Assembly: GCA_012295275.1 (NCBI GenBank)
Contig: CM022672.1
Coordinates: 1,271,443 to 1,321,442, forward strand
DNA from: Chrysomallon squamiferum
Taxonomy: Eukaryota > Mollusca > Gastropoda > Neomphalida > Peltospiridae
Direction: 5' to 3'
DNA length: 50,000 nucleotides
Part shown: in pieces, positions 22,786 through 34,849 of the stretch
How positions within the stretch are numbered: position 1 is the first letter of the stretch
Layout: each line of letters opens with the position of its first letter
Notes under the pieces: model-generated
The model's input: the letters and a program-made list of their open reading frames with translations, nothing else
Database searches by the model: none
Told to the model about the DNA's origin: nothing
Made by a program: the position numbers and the translations under genes

Positions 22786-24520
22786 CATCCTGCATATTAG
22801 TCTCGTGTCGTTGTTACTTTATTTATTTTAAGCGTTGATTAGCAAGTTTAAATGACAATCAGAATAACGTAGTGTTTGCTCAGTGGACTGTGAGACTAAA
22901 AAAAATAATAATAATAAAAAAAAGGTTCGTTATCAAAATTTCATTGTTAGTTTGATTTATACACAAGTGATAATGCGTTGTGACAGAAATAGAGCTATAT
23001 CACTGCGAATAAATGATAGCATCAATAATTTAATCAAACGGAAATTAAGTATACGTTAGTGAATCTGTTAAGTTCAGTCTTGCCTGACCATGGCTTGTAT
23101 TGCTGCTGCTGTTGTTTTTTTGACACGTGCTCTGTTTTGTTAGCCTAACCAGTGTAGCTGCCTGTGTTTAAACAGTGTGTTGTAAACTACACAAAATAAT
23201 ATAAAAATAATAAAAGTAAAAAATACAGTTCGAGTGAAACAGTATCTTTCAAACCTTGTAGGACGCAGCTGAAACGATTCAAATCCACAAGAATACTGTT
23301 TTATAAAAACAGCTTACTACTGAAAGATTATTAGAATATGTTTAGAAACCAGACTATATAACCTCGCCGGTTTTAACCTTAGTTTAAAATCTGTTTATAA
23401 AGTTAAATTTTGGACATAATATTTATTATTATTATTAGTTTTTGCCCGGTTGTCTAGATGTTAATTATGGACATCTAGCGTCCAGTATTTTATGTTTCAA
23501 AATATCTAATTAAATAATACTATGGACAAATACTAGATTTTTATGTTTAAGACATATAAACAACAAAAAGAAAATTTTTAAATCAAGTTTCATTGAAATC
23601 AGTATTTATATTCTGAAACTAATTATGATGAAATCTGCAAGAAACAAGGATTGAAACTTGTGATTGATCACCTCCGAGATAAACAAACAAAAACAATGAT
23701 TCAAACCTATGCACTTGTCATTCTAAAGCATATGCTATTTGCACACATTTCTAACTCTATGCCCAGAATAGCATATACTAATAATATATATATACATACA
23801 TATGCTAAATTCAGTTATCTGGCAATATATTTGATTTTTTTTTCTTCTTTCGTTTATATTGATAACTAAAACAGGATGTGAACTTTGCCCAATTTCCTAG
23901 CCATTGAAATGTCGACAAAGAATTCCTTTCTTTCATCTGCACTTCTTTTTTCCGTTTTACTTAAACATATCACGTTTAGTTTGACGCTGATATCTACAGT
24001 GAAATATCAAAGGATATAGAGGAATATTAATATATTTTTTTCCTATTCCATATCTGTATCACATTGCACATATTTCGTGACAGGTCAACTCATTTGAAAA
24101 TGAACTCGAAATAACTGAAATATTACTAATCAAAGGAGGATCTTCTCCTTTTGTTTCCTTTCAAATTATATTCTGCTTTATAACACAGGAACAAATACAG
24201 AGAGGAAAAGAAGAAAGCGAGTAAAAGGATCGATCCACTGTGATGGAAGAATATTAAACAAATACTGTTCTGACGCGTTCTCTGCGAATTGTACCAAACT
24301 TCCTTTGTTCATTTCTTGTTTTGCATTACTGTTGTTGTTTTCGCCGTCGTTGCTGTTCTTGCCATCATCACTGTTATTGTTTTTAACTTCTAGAAAAATA
24401 ATCCTGCGATACTTACATACATAGATACTAAAATGGGACAAATTATTATAAAAACATTCCTTTTTCCCAGTCTTCATTAATTTCTTTTAGCTGAACCTAC
24501 TAGAAATCTTAATAAGTAAA
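22786..24520. other. Unique AT-rich DNA
   Basis: No gene recognised over 1.7 kb. A perfect inverted repeat, CTAGATGT (23,454-23,461) and ACATCTAG (23,471-23,478) with a 9-nt loop, is the only structure noted. Short frames near 23,651-23,869 and 24,178-24,477 have no domain. Confidence 0.5.
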
Positions 24521-24550
24521 ATGTTACTACTACAGTTTCTGCTCCTGCTG

Positions 24551-24587
<37 letters not shown>

Positions 24588-24731
24588 CAACACCACTACC
24601 ATTAGCATTCGGCTAAAACTCTAGTATAACAACTACTACTTTACACCTACAGCTGCAACGGCTATTACTATTTTTAGCACTACTGCTACTTTTACTACTG
24701 CTACAACGACCACCATCACAACTACTACTAA
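24521..24731. repeat. (ACT)n-rich trinucleotide region
   Basis: A dense ACT core (about 24,550-24,590) lies in looser ACT/ACC/CTG triplets. ACT orientation on the plus strand. Confidence 0.9.
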
Positions 24732-25309
24732 AAACAGAATGCAAAACTTACAATGAACGCTACTCATGTCAGATTCATTAATCTCTCTAAGGCGATTCAA
24801 ATCCTATCTAGAGAATATTTTCGTTTCATAACTAGGGAAACGCACTGTTGTCTATATTCAATGTTATCTGCAAAGCCCTCTGTTTACAGCATGTAAGAAA
24901 ATATATTATTTCAAGATCTGTCTCTAAAAACAATGCCTCTAGAACACAACCTCTAAGTTTAGCTGAAATATATTTTCGGTAGATTTGGACATTTGCCACT
25001 TCTGTACAACACTGGCAGATTTGTTTGCTCCAGCAAAGCGGAATAAATGGCAATATTCCACAGCCTGGTGGAAAACATACAGCGACCACAGTTTGGTGTT
25101 TCTTAAAGAAGGTGTTTCAGTTTGTATACATGGTCCTGTATGGCTTTTTTATTTTTATTTTTGTTTTTTATAATATATAATACTGGCAATAAACATGTAC
25201 CCTTCCTTTCTCTCCGACCTTCCACCACACAGCATGTATTTGTCCATCCGCTTAAAAACATTTAGATGTACAAAGCATACAACCTTAATATATGCATGCA
25301 TACTGATAC
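24732..25309. other. Unique DNA, no feature recognised
   Basis: The minus strand is open for 85 codons (25,089-24,832) with a Cys-containing but unrecognised translation. No splice or promoter signals support it. Confidence 0.4.
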
Positions 25310-25444
25310 AAACACATATAATCTCTTCATCTATTTCTCTATATCTGCCTCTCTCAATTTCTCTCTCTGTTACTCTGTTATATACTCATATACACATAAT
25401 TTATTTCTTTCTCATATTCATATACACTCATTTTACTCTCTCTT

Positions 25445-25536
<92 letters not shown>
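25310..25536. repeat. (CT)n tract with imperfect pyrimidine-rich flank
   Basis: A loose CTCT/TCTC-rich flank leads to 88 bp of perfect CT at 25,449-25,536. It lies only about 500 bp from the (GA)n tract at 26,041, with which it is exactly complementary. Confidence 0.95.
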
Positions 25537-26157
<621 letters not shown>

Positions 26158-26553
26158 GACATATAGGTATGTATATGTTAAGTATGTATCCAGCTCATAC
26201 ATAATAACCATAATGAACTGTAGTTAGCTTATACAGACAGCAGAATGAAAAGATAATAACAAAGAAAAGCAATGGGCAGCACAAAACGTCTATTACAGGA
26301 TTTACGATATTGTCAAGTTAGATGATTATTGGCGATATTCACAGAGACTGCATACAGATCACTGTCTAATTATAACAGTGGTATCAGATTTACCGGGCTT
26401 ACGAGGACACGGTTGGATGGTAAAAAGTTATAATGATAGCTTGTTATAAATTAGATGGTTATTAATGATAAGGTTTATATTTATCAATACACTGCAACAC
26501 TTCTGGTTAGATTTATAGTAGGAGGAATGGTAATTATAAGGATAATAGCGTCT
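26158..26553. other. Unique AT-rich DNA
   Basis: No feature seen. Confidence 0.5.
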
Positions 26554-26564
26554 AAATAATAATA

Positions 26565-26604
<40 letters not shown>

Positions 26605-26674
26605 GTAATAATAATAATCGAAATGAAATGAGACAGAAACAGATAACTACCACATGTGTATATGTGTGTGTATT

Positions 26675-26722
<48 letters not shown>

Positions 26723-26723
26723 T
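26554..26723. repeat. (AAT)n followed by (TG)n(TA)n(CA)n
   Basis: An AAT block (26,554-26,618), then after 30 bp TG units, about 15 TA units and CA units. TG...TA...CA is self-complementary and can fold back. Confidence 0.95.
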
Positions 26724-26822
26724 TTACATACCTGTATGTATATATGTGTCTGTCTGTTTGTATATAGGTATGTATGTATGTATATTTGTATGTATACACA
26801 CACATGCACGCACACACATATA

Positions 26823-26826
<4 letters not shown>

Positions 26827-26895
<69 letters not shown>

Positions 26896-26924
26896 CGATA
26901 GAGCTAAAGACAAAAGGTTAAGAG

Positions 26925-26989
<65 letters not shown>

Positions 26990-27012
26990 CGATAGAGCTA
27001 AAGACAAAAAGG

Positions 27013-27091
<79 letters not shown>

Positions 27092-27122
27092 CGATAGAGC
27101 TAAAGACAAAAAGGTTAAGAGA
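26827..27122. repeat. Triplicated composite: (GA)n plus a 34-bp unique cassette
   Basis: Three GA runs (26,827-26,892, 26,929-26,986, 27,015-27,088) are each followed by the same cassette, AATACGATAGAGCTAAAGAC then AAAAGGTTAAGAGA with one A indel. The cassettes start at 26,892, 26,986 and 27,088, so the period is about 94-102 bp. A large unit containing a microsatellite was duplicated, and the GA lengths then drifted. Glu/Arg and Ser/Leu frames here are artefacts. Confidence 0.97.
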
Positions 27123-27440
27123 AAGAAACATTCACAGACAGCGAGAAAGACACATACTGAGAACATATATACATATTCCAAAAAATAAACCCAGTTCCAG
27201 ACTGACTAATTGAAAGAAAAGAAATCTCCTACTCGTTTTGACCGATATCTTTCGATACCACCCTTGACGTTTTTGATCTTGGTTATGTATTGCACGCACA
27301 GAATATATAGATTTCTGTCGCTGTAATCATAGTTAATAGCGGGTCGGATTACACACTTATAATTGTTCCGTACCCTCGGTAATGGATTAGTGACAAAAAT
27401 ACAGCGATAGAGATCGTTTCGCATGAACCTTGTAAATACT
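27123..27440. other. Unique segment with a basic 92-codon minus frame
   Basis: The minus strand is open from 27,484 to 27,206. The translation is Lys/Arg/Asn/Tyr-rich with balanced hydrophobics, but no family was recognised. Base composition over 27,230-27,420 is higher in GC. It may be a transposon remnant or chance. Confidence 0.2.
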
Positions 27441-27564
27441 TTTATTTTTTTTTTTTCAAACAGGTTTTTTTTTGTTCTGTTCATTATTTTTTTATATATA
27501 TATATTGTTTCTTTTTTATATATTTTATTATATTTTTTATATTTCTGATATATTCAGAAAATAG
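27441..27564. other. T-rich AT-rich spacer
   Basis: T runs and TA-rich sequence. No feature seen. Confidence 0.5.
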
Positions 27565-27586
27565 TATTATTATTATTATTATTATC

Positions 27587-27632
<46 letters not shown>
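27565..27632. repeat. (ATT)n(ATC)n(CT)n compound repeat
   Basis: ATT units change to ATC and then CT for about 20 units. Confidence 0.95.
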
Positions 27633-27635
<3 letters not shown>

Positions 27636-27738
27636 CTGTTTGTTCTTTTTATCTATTATTCATCATCATCTTCAAGTTTTTTACAGAAATTTATACACTA
27701 AGCATCTTTTATAGTCTGTTTTTTTCTGTATCATCTTG

Positions 27739-27933
27739 TTTTTTTTTTTTTTTTTTTTTTTTTTTCTTCACTGTGCTGAGTGATTGCTGTTAAAATATAA
27801 AACGACTGCAATTTCGTTTAGTTATTGTTCCAATTTCACGCCAGACCAACAATGAAAAATCGCAGTAAAAAACAAGCCTACCAAAAAAATAAAAAAAAAA
27901 AAAAAAAAAAAAATAAAAAAAATAAAAAAAAAT
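27739..27933. repeat. Opposed poly-T and poly-A tracts
   Basis: T27 at 27,739-27,765 is followed about 120 bp later by A-rich sequence with long A runs (27,883-27,933), an inverted homopolymer pair around a short unique spacer. Confidence 0.85.
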
Positions 27934-28745
27934 ACCGCCAGAATGTTCCTCTACACGTCTGCCAATTCCATCACTTCTTCGTCTGCTGTAAAACTTCTCA
28001 GTGCATAGATGTGTTAATCCTCTTCGCATTCCCAAAATAAATCCTCGAAAGATGTTCATGTTTGCATGATCGAAGTATCATTTACCAATCTTTTCGGCCC
28101 GTCTACGATGTTTCCCATATCTTGTAAATGCTATCATTTGCGCTAGTATGTTCGAGATAGCGCAAGCAAAGTCCAAACATCTGTTTTTTTTAGCCGTTCT
28201 TACTTCAAGATCAGCTGATAGCAATACTTTGTTCTCGCAAGAAGATTTTTTTCTTTTTACCTAGTTTGTCTGGTACCGAAAACGTTCATTGCTACGATCA
28301 CCATTTAGCGGTTAAAAGCAGACGACCGGCAAGCAGACGACATTACAAAAAAAAAAAAAAAAAAAAAAACGCGCCCGAAAAGGCTCGAGTCAGATCTGCA
28401 GGTTCATATTAATCCCGAATAGGATTTTTGTCCATTAATTTTTCATAACGCGATCAGCCTCTTCTGGTTCCAGGGTCAGATTCGTTCAGCGCAGAAGGAA
28501 AGGACGTATATCACAGAGATAATTTAGTGTGAAACCGAAAGGCATGTTGGGTTATCAACATTTCAGCATACCTTGGTTTATCACTGGGCTAACAGAAAGT
28601 GAACTTTTGATCCAAATACTGAAGACGAAATCGCCTGTCGATGCAAAGTATCAGAAATACATTTAAAATAATTTTGTTTTTTCTTCTTCTTTTCCAAAAA
28701 GATTTGTCGGGAATGATGTATTTCCTAATTCTGTGCGCCAAATAA
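27934..28745. other. Unique DNA with a poly-A run
   Basis: Mixed composition with CpGs. An A run of about 23 lies at 28,347-28,369. Just upstream, GCAGACGAC occurs twice within about 25 bp. A TTTAGCGGTTAAAAGCAG word nearby loosely resembles a SINE box A, which with the A run would fit a degraded retroposon, but this is weak. Confidence 0.35.
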
Positions 28746-28941
28746 CTACTGCTTGGTAATATATATATATTTTTTTATATATATAATTTTTTGCGGACAG
28801 TGCTGGAAAATTTATATAAAAAAAAGTTTAAACAAAAAAAAAAAAAAAGATTAAAAAAAAATTAAATTAAAAAAAAAAAAATAGGATCAAAAGAAAACAA
28901 AGGAAAGAAAGAAAGAAAGAGAAAGAAAAGAAAAGAAAAAA
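28746..28941. repeat. (TA)n, poly-A and (GAAA)n region
   Basis: TA runs, several A runs and GAAA units with almost no C on the plus strand from 28,818 on. Confidence 0.85.
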
Positions 28942-29072
28942 CCCAAAGTTGTTAATGTATTAAGTGAAGCCTCGAAAACAAAACACCATTCCAAGCTGAG
29001 TCCCTGATTTGAAGTTTCTACCAACAACTTGCAGTGATTTGTAAACAGGTATTTTTCTTGTCTTTCTGTCAG

Positions 29073-29295
29073 ACGAGGTGTGTTTCTAATGAACTGTCTC
29101 CGATCTGATCTTTATCTCCGCCTGCCGGCCACATTCTACCACCGTGCTCATGTGCGAAATATCGAACAGGCGCCATTTTGAAATCTTCCAGCGCGTAACT
29201 TATCTTTGTTTACCTACGTTGCCCCACAACGTTCTATGACGTCATAATGCTCTCAGTAATACCCTTTTTAAGGATGTTTATTCTGTCGGAAAAAG
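29073..29295 (+). other. Candidate non-coding exon or promoter-proximal exon
   Basis: A strong acceptor-like tract (TTTTTCTTGTCTTTCTGTCAG) ends at 29,072, and AAAAAG followed by GTAAGC forms a near-consensus donor at 29,295/29,296. The 223-bp interval is GC- and CpG-enriched, with stops in all frames; the longest runs from the acceptor to a TGA at about 29,180. It also contains GGCGCCATTTTG (YY1-like) and a perfect CRE, TGACGTCA, at 29,237-29,244. A spliced untranslated or lncRNA exon, or a TATA-less promoter with its first exon, are the main options. Confidence 0.35.
29237..29244. promoter_or_regulatory. CRE palindrome TGACGTCA
   Basis: A perfect cAMP-response element inside the 17-mer TATGACGTCATAATGCT (29,235-29,251). 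The identical 17-mer occurs at 49,453-49,469. Confidence 0.5.
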
Positions 29296-29432
29296 GTAAG
29301 CTATTATGCTTTATGTATGGTTTTAAAGTAATTTCAACCATGTTCCTGTGAATGTAATTTATTTATTTATTTATTTGTACTTTCATTTATTCTATTTTTA
29401 TTTTTTTGATTGTTCATTTGTGCTAGATTCTT

Positions 29433-29510
<78 letters not shown>

Positions 29511-29543
29511 AACTACTACTACTATTACTATTGCTGCTGCTGC

Positions 29544-29595
<52 letters not shown>

Positions 29596-29617
29596 GTTAT
29601 TATTATTATTATTATTT
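29433..29617. repeat. Perfect (ACT)26 then (CTG)n(ATT)n
   Basis: 78 bp of uninterrupted ACT (29,433-29,510), broken ACT/ATT, four CTG units, then an ATT block of about 24 units with one GTT. This is among the purest ACT tracts in the window. Frames read as Leu, Thr, Asn or Ser homopolymers. Confidence 0.98.
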
Positions 29618-30302
29618 ATCATTCAACACTGAAATAACAGCAGTAACGCCAACAACAAAAACATCATAAATTAACTGAATATAACGGTTTACCGGTCTGC
29701 TCGATTATTCTTTGGTACATTCGCAAACAGAGAATGAAAAAAATCGTTAATTTAAATATGTTTTCACACTGACTCTCTTCCATGCAACCAACAGCGCTTG
29801 TTTAATTTTGTGTATTTGATTATGCACAGGTGTACTCTTGAATACACATGCTTGAATACATATGTGTATTTACTTAAGCAAAAAATATATTTTTCCGTGA
29901 TTTAAAAAAAAAAAAAAAAAAAAAAATTAAATTATTAATTATCAGAATTATTATTATTATTATCTGTTTGCCCAGCGGTTTTGCGAGATCAGTATTAAGG
30001 TGCATTATGACAGCCAGACTGGGAAGAACGATTGCCCGTAATGTAACAAGCACAATGTGTTTGACAAAATTAACTGAGAAAGGCTAGAGATTAGAAAATA
30101 ACTAAATTTTTCTCTAAGTATGCGTACTATTCTATGATCCTCAGCGTATGGGAATACAAAACAGCCACTGGCTTCAACTGAAGATAAACTGAGGTGTAAG
30201 ATCTTTGCTTGTTTCTGCTCTAGCACTAATTTTATAAAGTATTAAAAGTAACACTGACTTTGGGTAGGCAAGCCAGACCATTTCATGATATCTATGTCTA
30301 TA
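29618..30302. other. Unique AT-rich DNA
   Basis: An A run lies at 29,905-29,927. The 73-codon minus frame at 30,226-30,005 shows no domain. Confidence 0.5.
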
Positions 30303-30385
30303 ATATATCTATCTATCTATCTATCTATCTGTCTATCTATGTATATGTGTGTGTGCGTATGTGTGTGTGTGTGTGTGTATGTGTG

Positions 30386-30419
<34 letters not shown>

Positions 30420-30423
30420 TATA
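30303..30423. repeat. Compound (TATC)n(TG)n(TATG)n repeat
   Basis: TATC units, a TG run of about 9 units and six TATG units in succession. Confidence 0.95.
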
Positions 30424-30606
30424 CCAGTATGTCTGAATATAACTCTAATCCCGTTTGGCAAATGCAGATTATTCAGTCAGTTCTGGTATTTGATCTCGCT
30501 GCCTCAAAGACTTCTATATACCGTCTTAACCATGTCGTTATAATTATCACAATAAAATGATTCTAAGAACTCCTAGCAAAGAATGAGTCAGTTTCAGAGA
30601 TCCGAT

Positions 30607-30725
30607 CCAGCTTTCTCTAAGTGAACTTTCTCTGAGTGAGCTTTCTGTAAGTGAGCTTTCTCTAAGTGAACTTTCTCTAAGTGAGCTTTCTCTGAGTGAG
30701 CTTTCTCTGAGTGAACTTCCTCTCT
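30607..30725. repeat. 15-bp minisatellite, about 8 copies
   Basis: Units read GTGARCTTTCTCTRA with single-base variation (A/G at two positions, one CTGT). Because 15 is a multiple of three, the minus strand is open and translates to repeated SLRES or EKAHS pentapeptides, but it is short and has no start, splice or promoter context. It is best treated as a minisatellite. Confidence 0.9.
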
Positions 30726-30888
30726 TTGCCATTCTGACGTGGGAGTGGCCATTAAAAGTCTGTCAATTAATGATTCAAGACAATTAATAATTGATATCCA
30801 ATTAAACACAGTTTGTACACTGGATATTGTTTCCAATCAATTTGTTTTTGTCGTTTTCGTCATGCCTGGTCAATGATCTCTTGTCGTG

Positions 30889-30920
<32 letters not shown>

Positions 30921-31033
30921 TCTAAAGATGTAGACAAATTTCTGTCGATATTTTCTTAATGAGTTCCAGTGTCATTTGTTTATAATATGACATGATTAGA
31001 TACGTCGATATTTTGTACCTGTCATGTAGATAT
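30726..31033. other. Unique DNA with a poly-T run
   Basis: T29 at 30,889-30,917. Otherwise no feature. Confidence 0.5.
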
Positions 31034-31243
31034 TGTGAAATCAGGTTCTTGCTTAGATTCAGTTTTTTATCTTTTTTCTTTTTCACATACTCACACATAT
31101 TAGTACATACATACGTATATATATTCAGACAAGGGCGAGTCGATCATATACGTGTGTATGGATGTATTAGTAAGTGTGAGTATGTTAAAAAGAAAAAGAA
31201 AAGAAAGCAAAAGACTGATTCTGAGCAAGAACCAGATTTCACA
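31034..31243. repeat. Long inverted repeat (210-nt foldback)
   Basis: The outer arms TGTGAAATC(A)GGTTCTTGCT and their complement ending in GATTTCACA match at about 23 of 26 positions. Pairing continues through a pyrimidine-rich middle, an exact ACATACTCACAC match, and an inner stem CGTATAT (31,114-31,120)/ATATACG (31,146-31,152) around a 25-nt loop. The arms are about 87 and 98 nt. A non-autonomous foldback/MITE, a long dsRNA hairpin, or an oversized miRNA precursor are possible. No obvious target-site duplication was found. Confidence 0.85.
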
Positions 31244-31830
31244 TAGATATGGATAAATTCATACATACCCATACGTGCATATATACATTTTAGATACGGG
31301 TTAAAATATGAAATAAATAAATATACATTTTTAAGTACAACATTATAAATGATTTGATTGTGGTTTACTAGTCAGGAACATTCAAAGGACAGTACAAAAT
31401 GTGATTACAAATAACACTATCAGAGGGTTACACTGAGACGTTAGTTTTGTTCAGTTAGTTTCAGCAGTGAAAGTAAAACCGATTCGTTATCCACAATGTA
31501 CCGGCCTTACATCCGATGTAAGCTCGTAGTATTACAAAATTCATTCAGCGACTATACGTTACATTAGTCATTGTCATTTGTAGTTTATTTGCCATTCGCC
31601 ACGTGTATTATTGTTTTTAGTTCGTGCACAATCATTATCAAGACCATACGGTACAACATACATCATACCCAGGTAATTTCTCCCTTTAATGAACACTCAG
31701 CAGTAACGATCAGTTAACATATAAAATAAAAACTGCAATTTTCTTCTTCTTTTCCCCCCACCTTTTTCTTTCACAATACACTTATGCATTATTATTATTT
31801 TTATGTTTATGTGTCTATTGAACTGGGAGC
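31244..31830. other. Unique AT-rich DNA
   Basis: No feature seen. Confidence 0.5.
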
Positions 31831-32480
31831 CTAAAATAGCCGCATTTTGCTAAAAATACTCCACTCGTTTGCGTGGATATTCCCAATATTACACCTCCTC
31901 GGCCTGATTGGACAGGGAAGTGTCGATCATATTGACTTTGAAAAGCCTTCAACCGGTTGTTGAATTGCCGCTTTGCTGGACTCCGTTCCGTGGCTACTGG
32001 TTGTTTTCCCGTCTCAATCAGCCGATCACAGATTCCTCTCTCTCTCTCTGTGTGTGTGTATTATGTGTGGATCTGAACGAGACTTAGTTTTCTCTCCCTT
32101 GCTCCCCGACACACAGAGCACTACGAGTTTTCTCACCAAGCTGCGTGTATCGGCATTCTACGGTTACCGCTGTCTGTGTGCCGTACACTTAGCGCAGCGG
32201 TTGTTCGCGTTCATGTGTGACAGGGGATAAAATAAAAATATATTATATAAAAAAAAAGATAAGAGAAACAGTATATCGTAAAAAAAAGAAAGAAAAAAGG
32301 TCTGTGCTGCTGTAACAGTTACGAGGAAGAAAGAAAGAAAGAAAGACGTTGCCAGCTAAGCGACGACGAAGTTCGATTGTGAATTTACAACACTGGTGGT
32401 AATCGTGCAGTTGAGAGGAGAAATTTATATTCTCTGTGTTTTATTTGGAATCTTCGACTATTGATTGATTTCTCTTTTCT
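31831..32480 (+). promoter_or_regulatory. Candidate promoter and 5'-untranslated region
   Basis: This is a sustained GC- and CpG-enriched block. CCAAT lies at 31,883-31,887 on the plus strand and ATTGG (inverted CCAAT) at 31,907-31,911, a facing pair 20 bp apart. A short (CT)n(GT)n lies at about 32,036-32,061. No TATA box was found. The 85-codon frame at 31,973-32,230 is Cys/Ser/Leu-rich with no domain. The orientation is a guess. A transcript starting here would read into the AT-rich DNA at about 32,480 and beyond. Confidence 0.35.
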
Positions 32481-32884
32481 TTTAGTATATATATATTTTA
32501 TTATTCTGAGAGTGGCGATCTGTCTGATGCTGTGAAAACAATGTGACTGGTGACAGGAAGAATAAGCAGAGGATTTTGTTCTTTGAACTTGTTGTTTCCG
32601 CGGATTTCACTCACACCTTGCTTGTTGTTTGTGATGATGTGAAGCATTTTGATCGAACTGAGTGAGGCAAATGCTGGATAAACTTTCATTTGGAATACCG
32701 TTCTTTTGAAGAAGGTTTAATATATTTTTACTCTTTTCTCTGACTGCTTTCTGGATGGACGGATATATATAATAACTGAGGTTGGTTTTTATAAAAATAT
32801 TTTTTTTATTCACATTTGTAGTTTAAATTCATATTACTTCATTTACTACCCCAGTTGTCATGTCTATAATATTCACACTTAATA
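32481..32884. other. Unique DNA downstream of the promoter-like block
   Basis: TTCTCTTTTCTTTTAG at 32,470-32,485 is acceptor-like, but a TA run follows at once and no matching donor is convincing. Short minus frames have no domain. Confidence 0.35.
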
Positions 32885-33125
32885 TTCCTGACAATACTGT
32901 ATAACTACCACTGCTACCACAACTTGTCCTACTACTACTACTTCTTCCTTCTTACTATTACTACATCTTCTACTACTACTGCTGCTACTTGTACTACTAC
33001 GAGTTCTACTATTACTACTACTCTTTTACTGCTATTACAGCAAGGAAGACTAAATCTCTATCTGCTACTACATCATCTACCATGTCACTTTTTTCTACTT
33101 TTACTACTACTACTGCTAGGAAGAC
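32885..33125. repeat. Loose (ACT)n trinucleotide region
   Basis: Scattered ACT, TTC and CTG triplets with many interruptions, the most decayed of the ACT clusters. Confidence 0.8.
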
Positions 33126-34849
33126 TGTAACTATATCCTCTTTCTTAATGTAGCTCAGAAACGGGGTCAGCGATCTAAAGTATTAAGTTATATAGATGCA
33201 GGATGATACAGAATAAATGTATCAAAACAGTGGCTCGGAATCAACAATAGCAAGGTTCCAGGTAGCCGACTTTCTAACCGATATCTTTTTGTAAATGGTA
33301 TTTCATTCATAAAGTACCGCACCTGAATAAAACACACTGTTATTTGCTTTTTATCAAACTGGTCTTTATACACAGTTCTTAATAGGGTGTACTTTTAAAA
33401 AAAAAACTTTCTTATTTTATAAACTAATATAATCATAGAATAAAAAGGTGACCTACTATTTCATCTAGTATGAAATATTAGCAGTTTGAAACATTTGAAC
33501 ATAGGCCCTTAAATGTTTTGACCCCACATGCTACATTCTAGAGCACGTAAAGTCGTTATAAATCTGTTGTTATGCAAATTCGTTCATTCTTCTACAAAAT
33601 TACACATGTAAAACAAATTAAGTGATATTATGTTCAAGATAAAACTGTTCAGGATCAGAGTTGGAGTTTCGTTGTCGAATCAATAAAGAATAATATAAAT
33701 GTTTAGTGTACAGTCTGTTGTTTTTGTTTCTTGTTTTCGATGACAATTTAAAAATTTTTGAGAAGCAGTACAGCAAAGTATGCAGTCAGATTTTGTTTTT
33801 AAACTCAACGCTTTTTGTGAAAATATTTTAATGGTTAATATCTTTGGCTAATGTCTCTTAATGTGGTTGACTAACAATAACGCTTATGGACAATTTTACA
33901 TCGTTTGTTTCGTGTAATATTTATTTTTGCGATAAAGTCCCGAAGGTGAATGACACAGAAACAGTTGAGCAGTTTTTCAGTGAAATCCACGGCTTCGACA
34001 TTTATATGACAACAAATACTTCTAACAATTACACTAAAACGTTTTCACTGTCTGTTATCTGTATTTTCTACAACTTTGGCAAATATTTGAAATTTATTTC
34101 ATCTGTGTATGCCTAAACCACCGAATAACCTATCATCGATTTTTTTTTTCTTTAATGAGTTGACCATAAACATTTGTTGCAATATGAACACACACAAAGG
34201 AATGGACTTACATCTAAAACGTAAACAACGCACGGTAATGCATTTAAAAACTACATGGGATTTGTTTTTTTTGTTGTTGTAAAGCATTTCATAGAAATAT
34301 AAATATGATTCGTTTGTATCGTTTTAGAGTCAGTTTCTAGTAACTTTACTGCCTACATATCAAATCTTTCGTTATGCTATATGATTTATGTGCAACCCAT
34401 TTTTAGGTATATGTACACAATAGAAACATGATTCATCCGCAACCTTATCCTTTTGTTACCTCGTATAGTTAACAGTAACTGAAAACTAACCACTTTGCGA
34501 TCCCGTGTATCTGTTTAACAGGTTACCCTTATTCATATAAACGTTTTTATTAAGATTCTAGCATTTCCATTCAGTGTTATAAAACCAGCCTGGTCTTATC
34601 ACATTAAAGAGAGCCTGTGTTTGTAAACTACACACAGCGAAATAGCGGTGTAAGAAGCGTCTTTAGTTACGCATATTGGCAAAATAATAATCACCTTTGG
34701 GGGCTGATTTGACTAATGATCAAAGCGAAGGTAAATTATTTTATGTAGGAAGTGTAAACGTAGTGGTATTTTTCATCATTAGGAATTCCTTTTTCAGTCA
34801 GTTTTATATAACATATTAGCGAGGTTTTTTTTGTTGCTGTTGTAGTTCA
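33126..34849. other. Unique AT-rich DNA
   Basis: No gene or structured element in 1.7 kb. An octamer ATGCAAAT lies at about 33,572. The short plus frame at 33,886-34,116 has no domain. Confidence 0.5.

Noticed and set aside
23454-23478. Regulatory hairpin CTAGATGT/ACATCTAG
   Set aside because: An 8-bp stem with a 9-nt loop is expected by chance in a window of this size, and nothing nearby supports a role.
30547-30836. Minus-strand frames with repeated SLRES or EKAHS pentapeptides
   Set aside because: They follow from a 15-bp minisatellite being a multiple of three. They are short, with two phases open at once and no splice or promoter context.
32470-32760. Spliced exon starting after the TTTTAG at 32,485
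   Set aside because: A TA repeat follows the site at once and no convincing donor was found.
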